A stretch of 64,000 nt of DNA from Candidatus Fluviicola riflensis (GCA_002243285.1 CP022585.1:1412640-1476639), one strand, 5' to 3'. Positions 27,217 to 36,771 are shown, counted from the stretch's first letter. Numbers and translations are program-made. The notes: generated by a model not told the origin, from the letters alone.

Positions 27217-27696
27217 TTATTCACCTTTGTTTTGTTCCTGTCGCGCGAATACACGGCGTTTTTCACGAATGGTTTTTAAGATGTTTTCCAATCCCTCGGG
27301 CGTGGAATGCGCATCGTAGATCACTTTTTTGGTTCCTTTTCCGGTACTGATGATGAGGTATTCTGATCCGCGGTCGGCACAATCCGGGCAACCGATTACA
27401 CTGTCAAGTGCTTCCCATTTTTTCCAGTCAAGCTGTGCTGCCAGCTCATCCAATTCCTTTTGTGTGAATTGCTCATTGGTTTCTTTCACCGGAAAATTTA
27501 CCGAATCACGGCTTATTTCTTTGTAAACCAATGACGCATTGCTGTAGTGAATTTCCTTGATGCAATAACCTCTGCAATGCCCGAAACTGGTTCCGTGTAC
27601 AATCGAAATAACTGAGTTACCGGTTGTTGCTTCTTTGGCGGTATGACAACCTGCTGCTATTGCAGTGACGATAAGCGAAAGGAAAAATGTGCGCAT
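27217..27696 (-). CDS. DUF6438-like lipoprotein
   Basis: A 159-aa lipoprotein: the lipobox is AIAAGCHTAK, so it is membrane-anchored after export. The mature part has the Cys-rich SFGHCRGYCIKEI near its start and a second Cys pair in IGCPDCADRG, followed by a helical end. This pattern fits the DUF6438 family of Bacteroidota lipoproteins, whose function is unknown. The gene is convergent with the T9SS gene before it (stop codons 12 nt apart). Confidence 0.7.
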   Translation of the reverse strand: MRTFFLSLIVTAIAAGCHTAKEATTGNSVISIVHGTSFGHCRGYCIKEIHYSNASLVYKEISRDSVNFPVKETNEQFTQKELDELAAQLDWKKWEALDSVIGCPDCADRGSEYLIISTGKGTKKVIYDAHSTPEGLENILKTIREKRRVFARQEQNKGE

Positions 27697-27767
27697 GGTT
27701 TTTATCTGTTATTGGAACAAACTTGTTCAGGGTTGAAATTACAATTATTCTGCCAGAAATTATTTCA

Positions 27768-27890
27768 CCACAAAGACACAAAGTAAAAGGATCAGTTTGA
27801 CCTGTTAGAAAGATCACAAAGGCGAAGCAGGGTAATCACCTTTGTGATCTTAACACATCTATTCTTCAAAAAAACTTTGTGTCTTTATGG
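27768..27890. repeat. Nested palindromic intergenic repeat
   Basis: The outer arms CCACAAAGACACAAAG (27768-27783) and its near-complement (27875-27890) pair over 16 bp with one mismatch. Inside, AGATCACAAAGG (27811-27822) pairs perfectly with 27839-27850. It stands between the divergent DUF6438-like and recF genes. Repeats of this shape, with runs of ACAAAGACACAAAG, recur in Bacteroidota intergenic DNA (general knowledge). Its function is unknown. Confidence 0.7.
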
Positions 27891-27922
27891 TTTTTCGATA
27901 AAATGTTGCGCACGAATTTGGC

Positions 27923-27930
27923 TACCTTTG
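27923..27930 (+). promoter_or_regulatory. -7 promoter element immediately before recF
   Basis: TACCTTTG matches TAnnTTTG exactly and ends 4 nt before the ATG at 27935, predicting an almost leaderless mRNA. Confidence 0.6.
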
Positions 27931-27934
27931 CATC

Positions 27935-29032
27935 ATGTACATTCAGTCGCTGTCATTAATCAATTTCAAAAATCACGAAGAAGCTGATTTTCAATTGGTC
28001 GACGGTGTGAATTGTATTGTGGGGAGAAACGGTGCGGGCAAAACCAATGTATTGGATGCGGTGCATTACCTGAGTATGTGCCGTTCGTACCTCAATCCGA
28101 TTGACCGTCAAAATATCCGGTTCGATCAGCAGTTTTTTGTGATCCAAGGCGAATGGGTGAAGCAGGAAGTAACACATTCATTGTACTGTGGCGTAAAAGC
28201 CGGTGCCAAAAAAGTCTTCAAAAAAAACAAAAAAGAATACGATAAACTGGCCGATCACATCGGGTTGTTTCCGGTGGTGATGATATCGCCCTATGATGCC
28301 GACTTAATTTCGGAAGGAAGCGAAGTACGTCGCAAATGGATCGATGGTATTATCAGTCAGTTTGACCGTGCTTACCTGGATGATTTGCAGAAATACAATA
28401 AAGTACTCGAACAGCGTAATGCCTTGTTGAAACAGCAATACGAAAACGGATTTTTTGACCGCGAATCGATGGAAATCTGGGATGTGCAGCTGATCCGCTA
28501 CGGAAATGCGATTTATGCCAAACGCGTTGAGTTTATTGAGGCGTTTATTCCGCTGTTTCAGCGTTATTACCAGTGGATTTCAGGCGGTGAAGAATCGGTC
28601 TCGATGGAATATCAGTCGGCGCTTCATTCCGGTTCATTTGAGGATTTGTTACAGCAGGCCCAGCCCAAGGATAGCCGCGCGCAATACTCAACAGTCGGCA
28701 TTCACAAAGACGACGTGCTTTTCAAGATCGAACAACATCCGATCAAGCGTTTTGGATCACAGGGCCAGCAGAAAAGTTATCTCATTGCCATGCGGCTGGC
28801 GCAATTCGAATGGTTGAAAGAACGCCTGGATGTGGTTCCGGTGTTGTTGCTCGACGATATTTTTGATAAACTGGACAACCATCGCGTGGCACAATTGATG
28901 TCGTTGGTTTCGCAGCATATTTTTGGGCAGGTATTGGTCACTGATACAGATGAAATTCGTGTTTCGGGTATTTTTCAGGCAATTGGCGTAACGCCTAATA
29001 TGGTCATTTTCGGAGAGGAGGAATTGGTATGA
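27935..29032 (+). CDS. recF: DNA replication and repair protein RecF
   Basis: A 365-aa SMC-like ABC ATPase that helps load RecA at single-strand gaps. Walker A is GRNGAGKTNVLD (near residue 32), the ABC signature is in SQGQQKSYLIAMRLAQ (near residue 272) and Walker B is VLLLDDIFDKLD (near residue 307). It has no coiled coil, as expected for RecF. Its stop overlaps the next gene's start (ATGA), so it is coupled with the DUF721 gene. dnaA and dnaN are not adjacent here. Confidence 0.95.
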   Translation: MYIQSLSLINFKNHEEADFQLVDGVNCIVGRNGAGKTNVLDAVHYLSMCRSYLNPIDRQNIRFDQQFFVIQGEWVKQEVTHSLYCGVKAGAKKVFKKNKKEYDKLADHIGLFPVVMISPYDADLISEGSEVRRKWIDGIISQFDRAYLDDLQKYNKVLEQRNALLKQQYENGFFDRESMEIWDVQLIRYGNAIYAKRVEFIEAFIPLFQRYYQWISGGEESVSMEYQSALHSGSFEDLLQQAQPKDSRAQYSTVGIHKDDVLFKIEQHPIKRFGSQGQQKSYLIAMRLAQFEWLKERLDVVPVLLLDDIFDKLDNHRVAQLMSLVSQHIFGQVLVTDTDEIRVSGIFQAIGVTPNMVIFGEEELV

Positions 29033-29340
29033 GTGAATGGAATGAAAACAAACGTTCGGGCGAGTTTCAACCGATGAAAGATGTGGTGGATAAACTCATG
29101 CGTGCTTATCAGTTAACCGGAAAAATGGCCGAACTGGATGTGCTGAACAAATGGGAAGAAATGATGGGGAAGGCTGTGGCTTTTCGTACCACCAAATTGT
29201 CCATTAAAAACAAAGTATTGATCATCGAACTCAATTCTTCCGTGATGCGCGACGAATTACTGCACGGAAAACAAATCATTATTGAACGTGTGAATCAGCA
29301 AGCTGGTTTCAGGATTATTGAAGATGTTTGGTTTGGGTGA
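29029..29340 (+). CDS. DUF721 (DciA-like) protein
   Basis: A 103-aa small basic protein with the DUF721 pattern: an amphipathic N-terminal helical part (KDVVDKLMRAYQLTGKM) followed by beta strands (LSIKNKVLIIELNSSVMRDEL). The family includes DciA, a helicase operator in bacteria lacking DnaC, and is often found next to recF, as here (4-nt overlap). A role in replication initiation or repair is inferred from family and position. Confidence 0.82.
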   Translation: MSEWNENKRSGEFQPMKDVVDKLMRAYQLTGKMAELDVLNKWEEMMGKAVAFRTTKLSIKNKVLIIELNSSVMRDELLHGKQIIIERVNQQAGFRIIEDVWFG

Positions 29341-29375
29341 ACCATGATATGTATATTTTCTCATTTAACCACAGT

Positions 29376-29428
29376 AGAACACATGGAAACACATAGAGTT
29401 GCGTTTACAATGGTTTATAATGTGTTCT
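29376..29428. repeat. Short inverted repeat in the recF/DUF721-nhaA spacer
   Basis: AGAACACAT (29376-29384) pairs with ATGTGTTCT (29420-29428). The flanking text (ending in CTTTGCGTCTTTGCGTTG at 29439-29456) resembles the CTTTGTGTCTTT arm of the repeat at 27768-27890, so it may be a degenerate relative. It lies between converging transcripts and may act as a weak terminator. Confidence 0.35.
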
Positions 29429-29473
29429 TCTTTGCGAACTTTGCGTCTTTGCGTTGAAAATGACACCAGCAAT

Positions 29474-30664
29474 TTAGTTTTCTTCCGTGAAAAATTCTTC
29501 ATCATCATTTACCTTTCGTGGACGCAACGAAAGCGACAACACCACAAATCCCAGCAACGCCGAAGCTGCAGAAGCTAATAGAATGGCCATTTTTGATGAG
29601 GTGATAGCTTGCTGATCGTCAAAAGCCAGGAGTGAAATAAAGATAGACATCGTGAAACCGATTCCGGCCAGCATTCCGATTCCGATGAAACTAAGTAGCC
29701 GGTTTCCTTGCGGAAGTTTACAAATGCCCAATAAGCTTCCAAGCAGTGAAAATCCGACAATTCCAATGGGTTTACCGATCACCAGTCCGGCGGAAATCCC
29801 CATACTGTTGATGGAACTCAATTGAAGCATCCAGTCATTCTCAATCACAATTCCCGTATTGGCCAGGGCGAATAAAGGTAAAATCAGGAACGAAACAGGT
29901 AAGTGCAGCCAATGCATGAGTTTCACCGACGGACTTTGTTCGCCACCACCCACAAACGGAATAGTAAACGCTAATAACACGCCCGAAATGGTTGCGTGAA
30001 TGCCAGATTGCAGCAGAAAATACCACATCACGCCGCCCAATACCAAATACGGAAAGAGCATTCTTATTTTTAGATTATTCAGCAATAATAAGATCAGAAA
30101 TGTTCCGATTGCCAGTAAAAAAGGCAGGATGAAAAAACCTTTTGAGTAGAAAATAGCGATCACGACAATAGCCCCCAAATCATCGATAATTGCCAGTGCT
30201 GTGAGAAATACCTTCAGCGAAACCGGGACTTTTTTTCCAAGCAAGGATAAAATTCCCAAGGAAAACGCAATGTCAGTGGCCATTGGGATGCCAATTCCCG
30301 ATTGAGTGGGCGATCCGTGATTGAAGAAAAAATGAATACCTGCCGGTACGAGCATTCCACCCAAAGCAGCGATAATTGGGAGCATTGATTTTTTAGGATC
30401 AGACAATTCACCGATGTAAATTTCCTGTTTTATTTCGAGGCCGACCAACAGGAAAAAAATGGTCATAAAACCATCATTGATCCAGAATTCGAGTGGTTTT
30501 CCGGCCACGTCGCCATGCCAAAAGTGACTATAGGATTCGCCAACGCCGGAATTGGCTAAGTACAATGAAAGAAGTGTGCAGAGAATAAGCGTAATGCCAG
30601 CTGATTTCTCGTTTCCAATAAAAGCATGGTAAAGTTTTCGAACTGCTGCAACTCGTTTTTTCAT
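29474..30664 (-). CDS. nhaA: Na+/H+ antiporter NhaA
   Basis: A 396-aa inner-membrane antiporter with about 12 helices. The ion-site pair is in [16 protein letters not shown] (two adjacent Asp, near residue 160), and [10 protein letters not shown] is the discontinuous-helix motif. The length is typical. A consensus -7 box (TATCTTTG) lies 5 nt before the ATG. It is divergent from panB, sharing a 126-bp intergenic region. Confidence 0.94.
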   Translation of the reverse strand: MKKRVAAVRKLYHAFIGNEKSAGITLILCTLLSLYLANSGVGESYSHFWHGDVAGKPLEFWINDGFMTIFFLLVGLEIKQEIYIGELSDPKKSMLPIIAALGGMLVPAGIHFFFNHGSPTQSGIGIPMATDIAFSLGILSLLGKKVPVSLKVFLTALAIIDDLGAIVVIAIFYSKGFFILPFLLAIGTFLILLLLNNLKIRMLFPYLVLGGVMWYFLLQSGIHATISGVLLAFTIPFVGGGEQSPSVKLMHWLHLPVSFLILPLFALANTGIVIENDWMLQLSSINSMGISAGLVIGKPIGIVGFSLLGSLLGICKLPQGNRLLSFIGIGMLAGIGFTMSIFISLLAFDDQQAITSSKMAILLASAASALLGFVVLSLSLRPRKVNDDEEFFTEEN

Positions 30665-30669
30665 GGGGG

Positions 30670-30677
30670 CAAAGATA
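30670..30677 (-). promoter_or_regulatory. -7 promoter element immediately before nhaA
   Basis: The minus strand reads TATCTTTG, an exact TAnnTTTG match, 5 nt from the ATG at 30664. Confidence 0.6.
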
Positions 30678-30762
30678 TGAAATGCCTTGTAAACGAAGTT
30701 TGGAAAGAAGCGAGGTTTTTATCAATTCAACAGGAATTCGCACAATATAAACCAACAGTTCG

Positions 30763-30770
30763 TACCTTCG
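30763..30770 (+). promoter_or_regulatory. -7 promoter element upstream of panB
   Basis: TACCTTCG lies 20 nt before the ATG at 30791. The variant with C at the seventh base also occurs at 32376 and 34895, next to the starts of other genes. It rules out the long TTG-initiated frame beginning at 30626. Confidence 0.5.
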
Positions 30771-30790
30771 TAATCCAAAATTTGTACAAC

Positions 30791-31606
30791 ATGTCTGTTC
30801 ACAAAAATGTAAAACGCGTTACCACGCACGTATTGCAGGAGATGAAAAACTCGGGCCAGAAGATTTCAATGCTCACGGGCTACGATTTTTCCATGGCGCG
30901 GATCATCGATTCTGCAGGAATAGATGTGATTTTGGTGGGCGATTCGGCTTCCAATGTAATGGCTGGCCATGAAACCACGTTGCCGATTACGCTCGATCAG
31001 ATGATTTATCACGCTTCATCGGTGGTACGTGCGGTAGAACGCGCATTGGTGGTGGTGGATATGCCTTTCGGTTCGTACCAGGGAAATTCCAAAGAAGCGC
31101 TTTCCAATGCCATCCGGATCATGAAAGAATCGGGCGGACATGCGGTGAAACTGGAAGGTGGAATCGAGATCATCGAATCGATCAAACGCATTCTCACTGC
31201 CGGAATTCCAGTGATGGGACATCTCGGACTGACACCGCAATCGATCTATAAATTCGGAACGTACGTGGTGCGTGCCAAGGAAGAAGACGAAGCGCAGCGA
31301 TTAATGGAAGATGCCATTGCCTTGCAGGAAGCAGGTTGTTTTGCAATTGTGCTGGAAAAAATTCCGGCCGAACTGGCGCGTCAGGTAGCAGCTGCGGTGA
31401 CCATTCCGATTATCGGGATCGGGGCCGGAAACGGAGTAGACGGACAAGTATTGGTGGTGCATGATATGCTGGGAATCAATAACGAATTCAGTCCCCGGTT
31501 TTTGCGGAAGTACGCCAATCTGTATGACCAAATGATGGGCGCTTTCCAGCAATATATCTCCGACGTGCGTTCAGGTGATTTCCCCAATCAAAGCGAACAA
31601 TACTAA
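30791..31606 (+). CDS. panB: 3-methyl-2-oxobutanoate hydroxymethyltransferase
   Basis: PanB transfers a hydroxymethyl group from methylene-THF to alpha-ketoisovalerate, the first step of pantothenate synthesis. The 271-aa TIM-barrel protein has [12 protein letters not shown], the metal-site segment [20 protein letters not shown] and [15 protein letters not shown] choose the ATG at 30791 ([10 protein letters not shown]) since the promoter motif sits just upstream and the extension is not family-like. The next gene follows its stop without a gap. panC and panD are not in the window. Confidence 0.95.
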   Translation: MSVHKNVKRVTTHVLQEMKNSGQKISMLTGYDFSMARIIDSAGIDVILVGDSASNVMAGHETTLPITLDQMIYHASSVVRAVERALVVVDMPFGSYQGNSKEALSNAIRIMKESGGHAVKLEGGIEIIESIKRILTAGIPVMGHLGLTPQSIYKFGTYVVRAKEEDEAQRLMEDAIALQEAGCFAIVLEKIPAELARQVAAAVTIPIIGIGAGNGVDGQVLVVHDMLGINNEFSPRFLRKYANLYDQMMGAFQQYISDVRSGDFPNQSEQY

Positions 31607-32305
31607 GTGTCGGATTTCAACGAATTGGAAGTGTTGTACGAAGATAATCACCTGGTTGTTATCAATAAACGTGCATCAGAAATTGTTCAGGGCGATAAAA
31701 CCGGCGACGAACCATTGGTCGAAAAAGTACGTGAATACATTCGAAAGAAATATGACAAGCCAGGAAATGTGTTTTGTGGGCTTGTACATCGGTTAGATCG
31801 TCCTACCAGCGGTGTTTTGGTGTTTGCGCGAACGAGCAAGTCGCTCGAACGCATGAACAAATTGTTTGCTGAACAACATCCTGATAAAACCTATTGGGCC
31901 GTTGTGGAAAAGGCACCGAAACAAAAAAGCGGGGCTTTGAAACATTACCTCACACGCAACGAAAAACAAAACAAATCATACGCTTCGGATGTTGCCAAAA
32001 CCGGAAGTAAGGAAGCACGACTTTCGTATAAACAATTGTTGCAGTCTGATCGCTATACGTTACTGGAAATAGCGTTGGAAACCGGCCGGCATCACCAAAT
32101 CAGGGCGCAATTGGCTACTATTGGCTGCGTGATCAAAGGCGATTTGAAATACGGTGCAAAGCGTTCCAATCCTGATGGTTCCATTCACTTGCATGCGCGG
32201 TCATTACGCTTCAAACACCCAACCCGCGAAGAAGAAATCACGGTTGTAGCTCCTGTTCCTGCGGAACCGCTCTGGCAATGGTTTGAGCGAATGCTGAATG
32301 ATTAA
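31607..32305 (+). CDS. RluA-family RNA pseudouridine synthase
   Basis: A 232-aa RNA-modifying enzyme. The catalytic Asp is in HRLDRPTSGVLVFARTS (near residue 65), and GRHHQIRAQLATIGCVIKGD is the conserved second motif. It lacks the N-terminal S4 domain of RluC/D, so it is a short single-domain form, perhaps RluA- or TruC-like. The start is the GTG that directly follows the panB stop; the next in-frame ATG lies well inside the domain. It is probably co-transcribed with panB. The target uridine cannot be told from sequence. Confidence 0.88.
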   Translation: MSDFNELEVLYEDNHLVVINKRASEIVQGDKTGDEPLVEKVREYIRKKYDKPGNVFCGLVHRLDRPTSGVLVFARTSKSLERMNKLFAEQHPDKTYWAVVEKAPKQKSGALKHYLTRNEKQNKSYASDVAKTGSKEARLSYKQLLQSDRYTLLEIALETGRHHQIRAQLATIGCVIKGDLKYGAKRSNPDGSIHLHARSLRFKHPTREEEITVVAPVPAEPLWQWFERMLND

Positions 32306-32349
32306 TTTTGAATGTTGAATTGAAACTACAGGTTGGAAATCATGGGAGA

Positions 32350-32383
32350 TTTGCAGTCGGATTGGCTGAAAGTAATACCTTCG
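32350..32383 (+). promoter_or_regulatory. Promoter of the propeller sensor gene
   Basis: TTTG at 32350-32353 and TACCTTCG at 32376-32383, separated by 22 nt, fit the Bacteroidota -33/-7 pattern. The -7 part ends 4 nt before the ATG at 32388, predicting a leaderless or nearly leaderless mRNA. Confidence 0.6.
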
Positions 32384-32387
32384 TAGT

Positions 32388-34613
32388 ATGAAAAGAGTTG
32401 GACTGTTCCTATTGTGTATCCTTGGCGTTATCCGATTGAACGCCCAGGTTACTCCTTATCATTATACGATTCGCGCCGAGCTTTCTGCTCAACTGATTTA
32501 TTGCCTGGCGCAGGATAGTTACGGGCGATTGCTGATCGGCACTGATGAAGGATTGTACCGCTACAATGGATTCAAATCAAAACACCTGATTGCTTCCGGG
32601 AACTCATCCAAAGAAATCACACAATTACTGGCCTACGAAGACAGTTTCCTGGCTACCAACGGTTCCGGACAATTGCTGCAACTCAAAGGCGATAAGCTGA
32701 AAGTAATCAACCTGCCAGGATTTCGTGGAGATATTCGCCAGTTGTCGATTGTAAACAAAGAACTCGTTATTACTGGTTCCAAGTACATCACCGTTTTTTC
32801 GTTGCCCGATTTTAAATGGGTGAACCAGGAAATCATTCCGTATACCGAGCCCGAATCAACGATTGCCAATCACGTATTACGTTACGGAGAATCACGTATG
32901 GCGGTACTCAATTCGGGTGAATTGGTAAATATTGACGAAGGCGAATCACGCAATATTCCCAACGCAACCGGAAAAATACTGGTGACGTTTGGAAAACAAC
33001 TGGTGATCATTCCGTCATTTTTGGCTGAAGATCCTGTTTATACGTATAACGACGGGTTATTTCGCAGCTGGGGAACACTTCTGAATAAAGGAAATCTGCG
33101 GGTAAACAATGCCAAGGTTGTCGGCAATCAGTTGTTTGTACTTTCCGAAAATGGTGTTTTTGTTTATTCGAATAAAATCTCAAAAAAACCGGCGCATTGG
33201 TTCCGGGGAATCGCAACTACCGATATTTTTAAGGACAAAAGCGGCAACATGTGGATTGCCACCAAAGGAAAGGGATTGTTGTTTATTCCATCAGGCCAAC
33301 ATGAAATTATTTACGACGGAACCTTACTCAGTATTGTGCCCGGACCAAAAGGAACTTTTTTCGGCGGAACACTCAACGGATCGATCGTGCAGTTTGACCG
33401 CCGTGGTCGTGAATTGAATTCATATACAAGTCGTATTAACAACCAGGAGGCTGTATTTATGGCTTATGATCTCTATTCCAATCAATTATTTTCCAATATT
33501 GGGTTGTTTGCAGTTGGGAATGAGAAGGCGGTAAACAGAACCAATGAAGCATTGAAAGGTGTAGCCCGTTTGGCAGACGGATCTGTATATCTGGCAAAGT
33601 CAACAGGTGTGGTTTACATTCCTAAATCGACTAAAAAAACACCGCTTTTCGGACTTACCGATTCTACCAAGCTACAATTGTTGCGGTCGGAGCCGGCGAA
33701 AGGCATTGCATTAAACCAGCAGAGCCAGGAAGTGGCATTCAGCACTGTAAAAGGCGTTTTCAGGAGAATAGGGAACGAACCATACCAGGAAATTACCCTG
33801 AACGGGAAATCAATTGATGCCCAAGCCATCACCTGGTTTAAAAACGACCTGATTATTGCCACGGCACAACATGAATTGTTGCTGGTACACAACGGACGGG
33901 TACTGAAACGTAAAGATCTATCGTTGAATTCGGGCGAATTATTCGTGCTGAAAATGATCGCCACCGAAGAATATGTTTACTTACTGACTGAAAAAGGAAT
34001 GCACCGCTTCAATGATCTGGACAAAAACATTGAAGGATTAAAAGAACTGACCGGATTGGAGGGATTGGTGATGCGCGATTTTGCGGTGGTGAAAGATGAG
34101 TTGTTTATAGTGACACAACGTGGAGTGTTGCTCTTAACCTGGAAACAGTCTGAAACAATGAATTACTCACTGGTACTAAGCGAAATTACAGGCCGCAAAT
34201 ATGATCATTATGCTTATAAAGACGACCGTATTCAGTTCCCGTTTGACGAAAAACTGATTGTGATTCCATTTGAATGTGTGGATTTGTCAGGGAATCGTCA
34301 ATTTATCATCCGTTATGCGATTCACACCAAACGTGAACGCGGTTACTGGAATGCATTGCCGGCAAGTGCAGAACAACTCAACCTGTCACACTTGAATCCG
34401 GGGAATTACACAGTTGAATTCTACTTATACGATCCGGTTTCTCAAACCAAAAGCCCAATACAACGTAAACAGTTTACGGTCTTGTATGAGTGGCATAATC
34501 GTCCTTACTTATGGTGGTTCATCGGTGTTTTAGTAGCGTTTTTTGTCGGTTTGACCTGGCGCTGGAGTTTACGCAGAGAGCGGAAAAAATGTGTGGTGGT
34601 GAATGGGAAATAA
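32388..34613 (+). CDS. Beta-propeller/Y_Y_Y-type membrane sensor without a kinase domain
   Basis: A 741-aa exported membrane protein. A signal peptide (cleavage near VIRLNAQ) is followed by a beta-propeller of two-component-regulator type (YGRLLIGTDEGLYRYNG near residue 44, DKSGNMWIATKGKGLLFIP near residue 287). A Y_Y_Y-like Ig domain follows at about residues 610-700 (FECVDLSGNRQF, HLNPGNYTVEFYLYDP). One transmembrane helix (WWFIGVLVAFFVGLTW, near residue 711) is then followed by a 20-residue basic tail. Proteins with this outside architecture normally continue into a histidine kinase or a LytTR/AraC output domain; here the chain stops. The frame is intact, so it is not obviously a frameshift. 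The next gene is a histidine kinase with TPR repeats, which may be its partner. Confidence 0.75.
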   Translation: MKRVGLFLLCILGVIRLNAQVTPYHYTIRAELSAQLIYCLAQDSYGRLLIGTDEGLYRYNGFKSKHLIASGNSSKEITQLLAYEDSFLATNGSGQLLQLKGDKLKVINLPGFRGDIRQLSIVNKELVITGSKYITVFSLPDFKWVNQEIIPYTEPESTIANHVLRYGESRMAVLNSGELVNIDEGESRNIPNATGKILVTFGKQLVIIPSFLAEDPVYTYNDGLFRSWGTLLNKGNLRVNNAKVVGNQLFVLSENGVFVYSNKISKKPAHWFRGIATTDIFKDKSGNMWIATKGKGLLFIPSGQHEIIYDGTLLSIVPGPKGTFFGGTLNGSIVQFDRRGRELNSYTSRINNQEAVFMAYDLYSNQLFSNIGLFAVGNEKAVNRTNEALKGVARLADGSVYLAKSTGVVYIPKSTKKTPLFGLTDSTKLQLLRSEPAKGIALNQQSQEVAFSTVKGVFRRIGNEPYQEITLNGKSIDAQAITWFKNDLIIATAQHELLLVHNGRVLKRKDLSLNSGELFVLKMIATEEYVYLLTEKGMHRFNDLDKNIEGLKELTGLEGLVMRDFAVVKDELFIVTQRGVLLLTWKQSETMNYSLVLSEITGRKYDHYAYKDDRIQFPFDEKLIVIPFECVDLSGNRQFIIRYAIHTKRERGYWNALPASAEQLNLSHLNPGNYTVEFYLYDPVSQTKSPIQRKQFTVLYEWHNRPYLWWFIGVLVAFFVGLTWRWSLRRERKKCVVVNGK

Positions 34614-34724
34614 GAGATTCTGGAATTTATTTTGTTAGGAGGTTTTTCTATAGAACCATTTGGCATTACGTCACTCGCGTAAGAGAATAAAACGGTATGG
34701 AGCGTAGCCGAACCCCTGTTTGAG

Positions 34725-34789
34725 CACTGCATCGGGTTCTTTGTAAAAGAATCCGTTAATGGCGTTTTGCGAGTTGGGGTGATGCAGTG
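34725..34789. repeat. Inverted repeat in a structured intergenic region
   Basis: CACTGCATC (34725-34733) pairs with GATGCAGTG (34781-34789). Between them TTCTTT and AAAGAA form a further short hairpin. The 34614-34908 region holds no coding frame of note. It may be a remnant of a mobile palindromic repeat or a structured RNA; I cannot decide. Confidence 0.45.
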
Positions 34790-34838
34790 GAATGGAGTGT
34801 AATTCTCAAGCGAGAGATGTACAGCCTTGACTTTTTTG

Positions 34839-34866
34839 TTTCTTTTTGGGTCAAGACAAAAAGAAA
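34839..34866. repeat. Hairpin upstream of the TPR kinase
   Basis: TTTCTTTTTG (34839-34848) pairs perfectly with CAAAAAGAAA (34857-34866) over an 8-nt loop. It is A/T-rich and could act as a weak terminator of the propeller transcript, although it lies about 225 nt past that stop codon. Confidence 0.4.
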
Positions 34867-34894
34867 AATCAATTGCTAATTCTCTAATCTTCAT

Positions 34895-34902
34895 TACTTT
34901 CG
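34895..34902 (+). promoter_or_regulatory. -7 promoter element immediately before the TPR kinase
   Basis: TACTTTCG lies 6 nt before the ATG at 34909. It is the C variant of TAnnTTTG, like the one at the preceding gene (32376-32383), so both signalling genes may use the same promoter class. Confidence 0.5.
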
Positions 34903-34908
34903 TGCACC

Positions 34909-36771
34909 ATGAAACTACGCACGGTTCAAACCCTACTTTATTGCAGCATTCTTGCGTTACATAGTTATTCGCAAGCCGATACCAACACGGTGAATAAATG
35001 GAATCAGGAAGCACTTGATTTGGCTTATTCGGAGCCGAAACGCGCAATGGAACTGGCCGAGAAAGCCTTGAAGCTCTCCCAAAAACTTTCTTTTTCCAGG
35101 GGTGAAGTGCGGGCGTTGATCCGCAAGGGAATTGTTTACGATGTGCAATCAAAAGGTGATGAAGCAATTGAAATGTATGAGCTTTCACTGAAGCTGGCAA
35201 AACAGACAAACGACGAAAAAGCGATTGCTTCCAACTTGAATAATCTGGGATTGATTTATTGGAAACAAAGTGAGTTAACGGAAGGATTGACGTATTTTAA
35301 TCGTGCCTATTCGATGTTTGATGCTTTGGAAGATGAATACAACATGGCTTCGGCTGCCAATAATCTGGGATTGATTTACGAAGAAATGGAACTGCATGGT
35401 AAAGCGATTTTGTGGAGTAGAAAAGCGCTAACACATGCCAAACGTGCCAATGATGCCGATTTGCAGTATGATATTTACAGCAACATGGGCAATGTATTCC
35501 AAAGTATTAACCAACAGGATTCTTCAAGTATTTATAGCCGCAAGGCCATTGAGGGTTATCGCAAAAACGGTAATAAATACGGTTTGGGAATGGCGTTGTG
35601 CAATCTGGGTATTTCACTTAGAAAGGACGGTACAAGCCCCGAGGCAATTCCGCTTTTTCTCGAGTCGATGGCAATCGCCAAAGAGATCGGTCACGAGCAT
35701 TCGTATGTGAGTTCGGGTGTTAACTTGTCGCAGAGCTATTTTAGCTTGAAACAATATGACAAAGAACGCGAAGTGTTATTGATGATCTATACTGAAATGC
35801 TTCACCTGAAGTCAAATGAATTGTCATACAAAGTGTGCTACGCCTTGGGTAAGAATAGTTACTATTTCGGTGATGTGGAAGCAGCCCGAAAGTACTTTGA
35901 ATTGTATGAACAATACCATGCGGCGTATTTCAGAGGAATCATTACGAAAAACCTTTCTGAAGCCGAGAAAAAATTCCAGGTTCGGGCAGAGCGGCAGCAA
36001 TCGGCATTAAAGCTAAAAGAACAAGAACAGGCTCGTTTTCTGGATAACCTCATTTGGTTGTCCGTTTTGGTCGTCGTGTTTTTAGCAGGAATCCTGACCT
36101 TTTTTGTGATCCGGAAACGCAATCTGCAACAGGAACTCATCAACCAGCGCTCGGTTTTTGATGCTACGATTGAAGAGCGGAAACGCATTTCGTACGATTT
36201 GCACGATCACGTAGGTTCGCAGTTGAGTTATGTAGTTAACAACCTGGAGCTGATTCAGCATTCCGATAGCGAAAACGAACGGGTGAAACGCACTTTTACG
36301 ATGAGCCAGGCCGCGATGAACTCGTTGCGCGATACCGTTTGGGCCTTGCATTCGGAGGAACTAACCATGGGCGCATTGACGGAACGCATGGAAAACTTAG
36401 CTCGGAAAATGCTTGAAAATACCACCGAAATTGCCTTGGTGTTTACTTCTTCTGTTCCGGCCGATCTGGTGATTCCGCAGCATTATACGATGCACATCAT
36501 GCGTGTTTTTCAGGAATCCATTCACAATGTATACAAACACGCTCTAGCAAGTGTATTGACGGTGAACGTTACCGAAACCATTGATGGAATAAAGGTGACA
36601 GTTGCCGATAACGGGATCGGGATTGGTGATGATCCGGAGAAACCGTTTCACTATGGTTTGCAGAGCATGAAGGAACGGGCTGCTAAGATCAATGGAACGT
36701 TGACCATACGATCAAAACCGGATGGCGGTACGGAAGTGGTGCTGACGTGGTCGAAAAATGTCTCCCACTAA
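34909..36771 (+). CDS. TPR-domain sensor histidine kinase (HisKA_3 type)
   Basis: A 620-aa membrane kinase. A signal peptide (LHSYSQ) is followed by five or more TPR repeats (about residues 25-310; NLNNLGLIYWKQSELTEGL and NNLGLIYEEMELHGKAILW are two), a coiled-coil segment and one transmembrane helix (near residue 382). The HisKA_3 dimerisation domain has its phospho-acceptor His in RISYDLHDHVGSQLSYV (near residue 430). The C-terminal HATPase_c domain has N-box FQESIHNVYKHA and G-box VADNGIGIGDD with YGLQSMKERAA. This is the NarX/DegS-type kinase that pairs with NarL-type regulators such as the one at 37041. TPRs should face the periplasm and bind protein or peptide partners, possibly the propeller protein. 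Confidence 0.88.
   Translation: MKLRTVQTLLYCSILALHSYSQADTNTVNKWNQEALDLAYSEPKRAMELAEKALKLSQKLSFSRGEVRALIRKGIVYDVQSKGDEAIEMYELSLKLAKQTNDEKAIASNLNNLGLIYWKQSELTEGLTYFNRAYSMFDALEDEYNMASAANNLGLIYEEMELHGKAILWSRKALTHAKRANDADLQYDIYSNMGNVFQSINQQDSSSIYSRKAIEGYRKNGNKYGLGMALCNLGISLRKDGTSPEAIPLFLESMAIAKEIGHEHSYVSSGVNLSQSYFSLKQYDKEREVLLMIYTEMLHLKSNELSYKVCYALGKNSYYFGDVEAARKYFELYEQYHAAYFRGIITKNLSEAEKKFQVRAERQQSALKLKEQEQARFLDNLIWLSVLVVVFLAGILTFFVIRKRNLQQELINQRSVFDATIEERKRISYDLHDHVGSQLSYVVNNLELIQHSDSENERVKRTFTMSQAAMNSLRDTVWALHSEELTMGALTERMENLARKMLENTTEIALVFTSSVPADLVIPQHYTMHIMRVFQESIHNVYKHALASVLTVNVTETIDGIKVTVADNGIGIGDDPEKPFHYGLQSMKERAAKINGTLTIRSKPDGGTEVVLTWSKNVSH

Noticed and set aside
30626..30790. N-terminal extension of panB from a TTG
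   Set aside because: It would contain the promoter boxes for panB and nhaA; the ATG at 30791 gives the usual PanB start.
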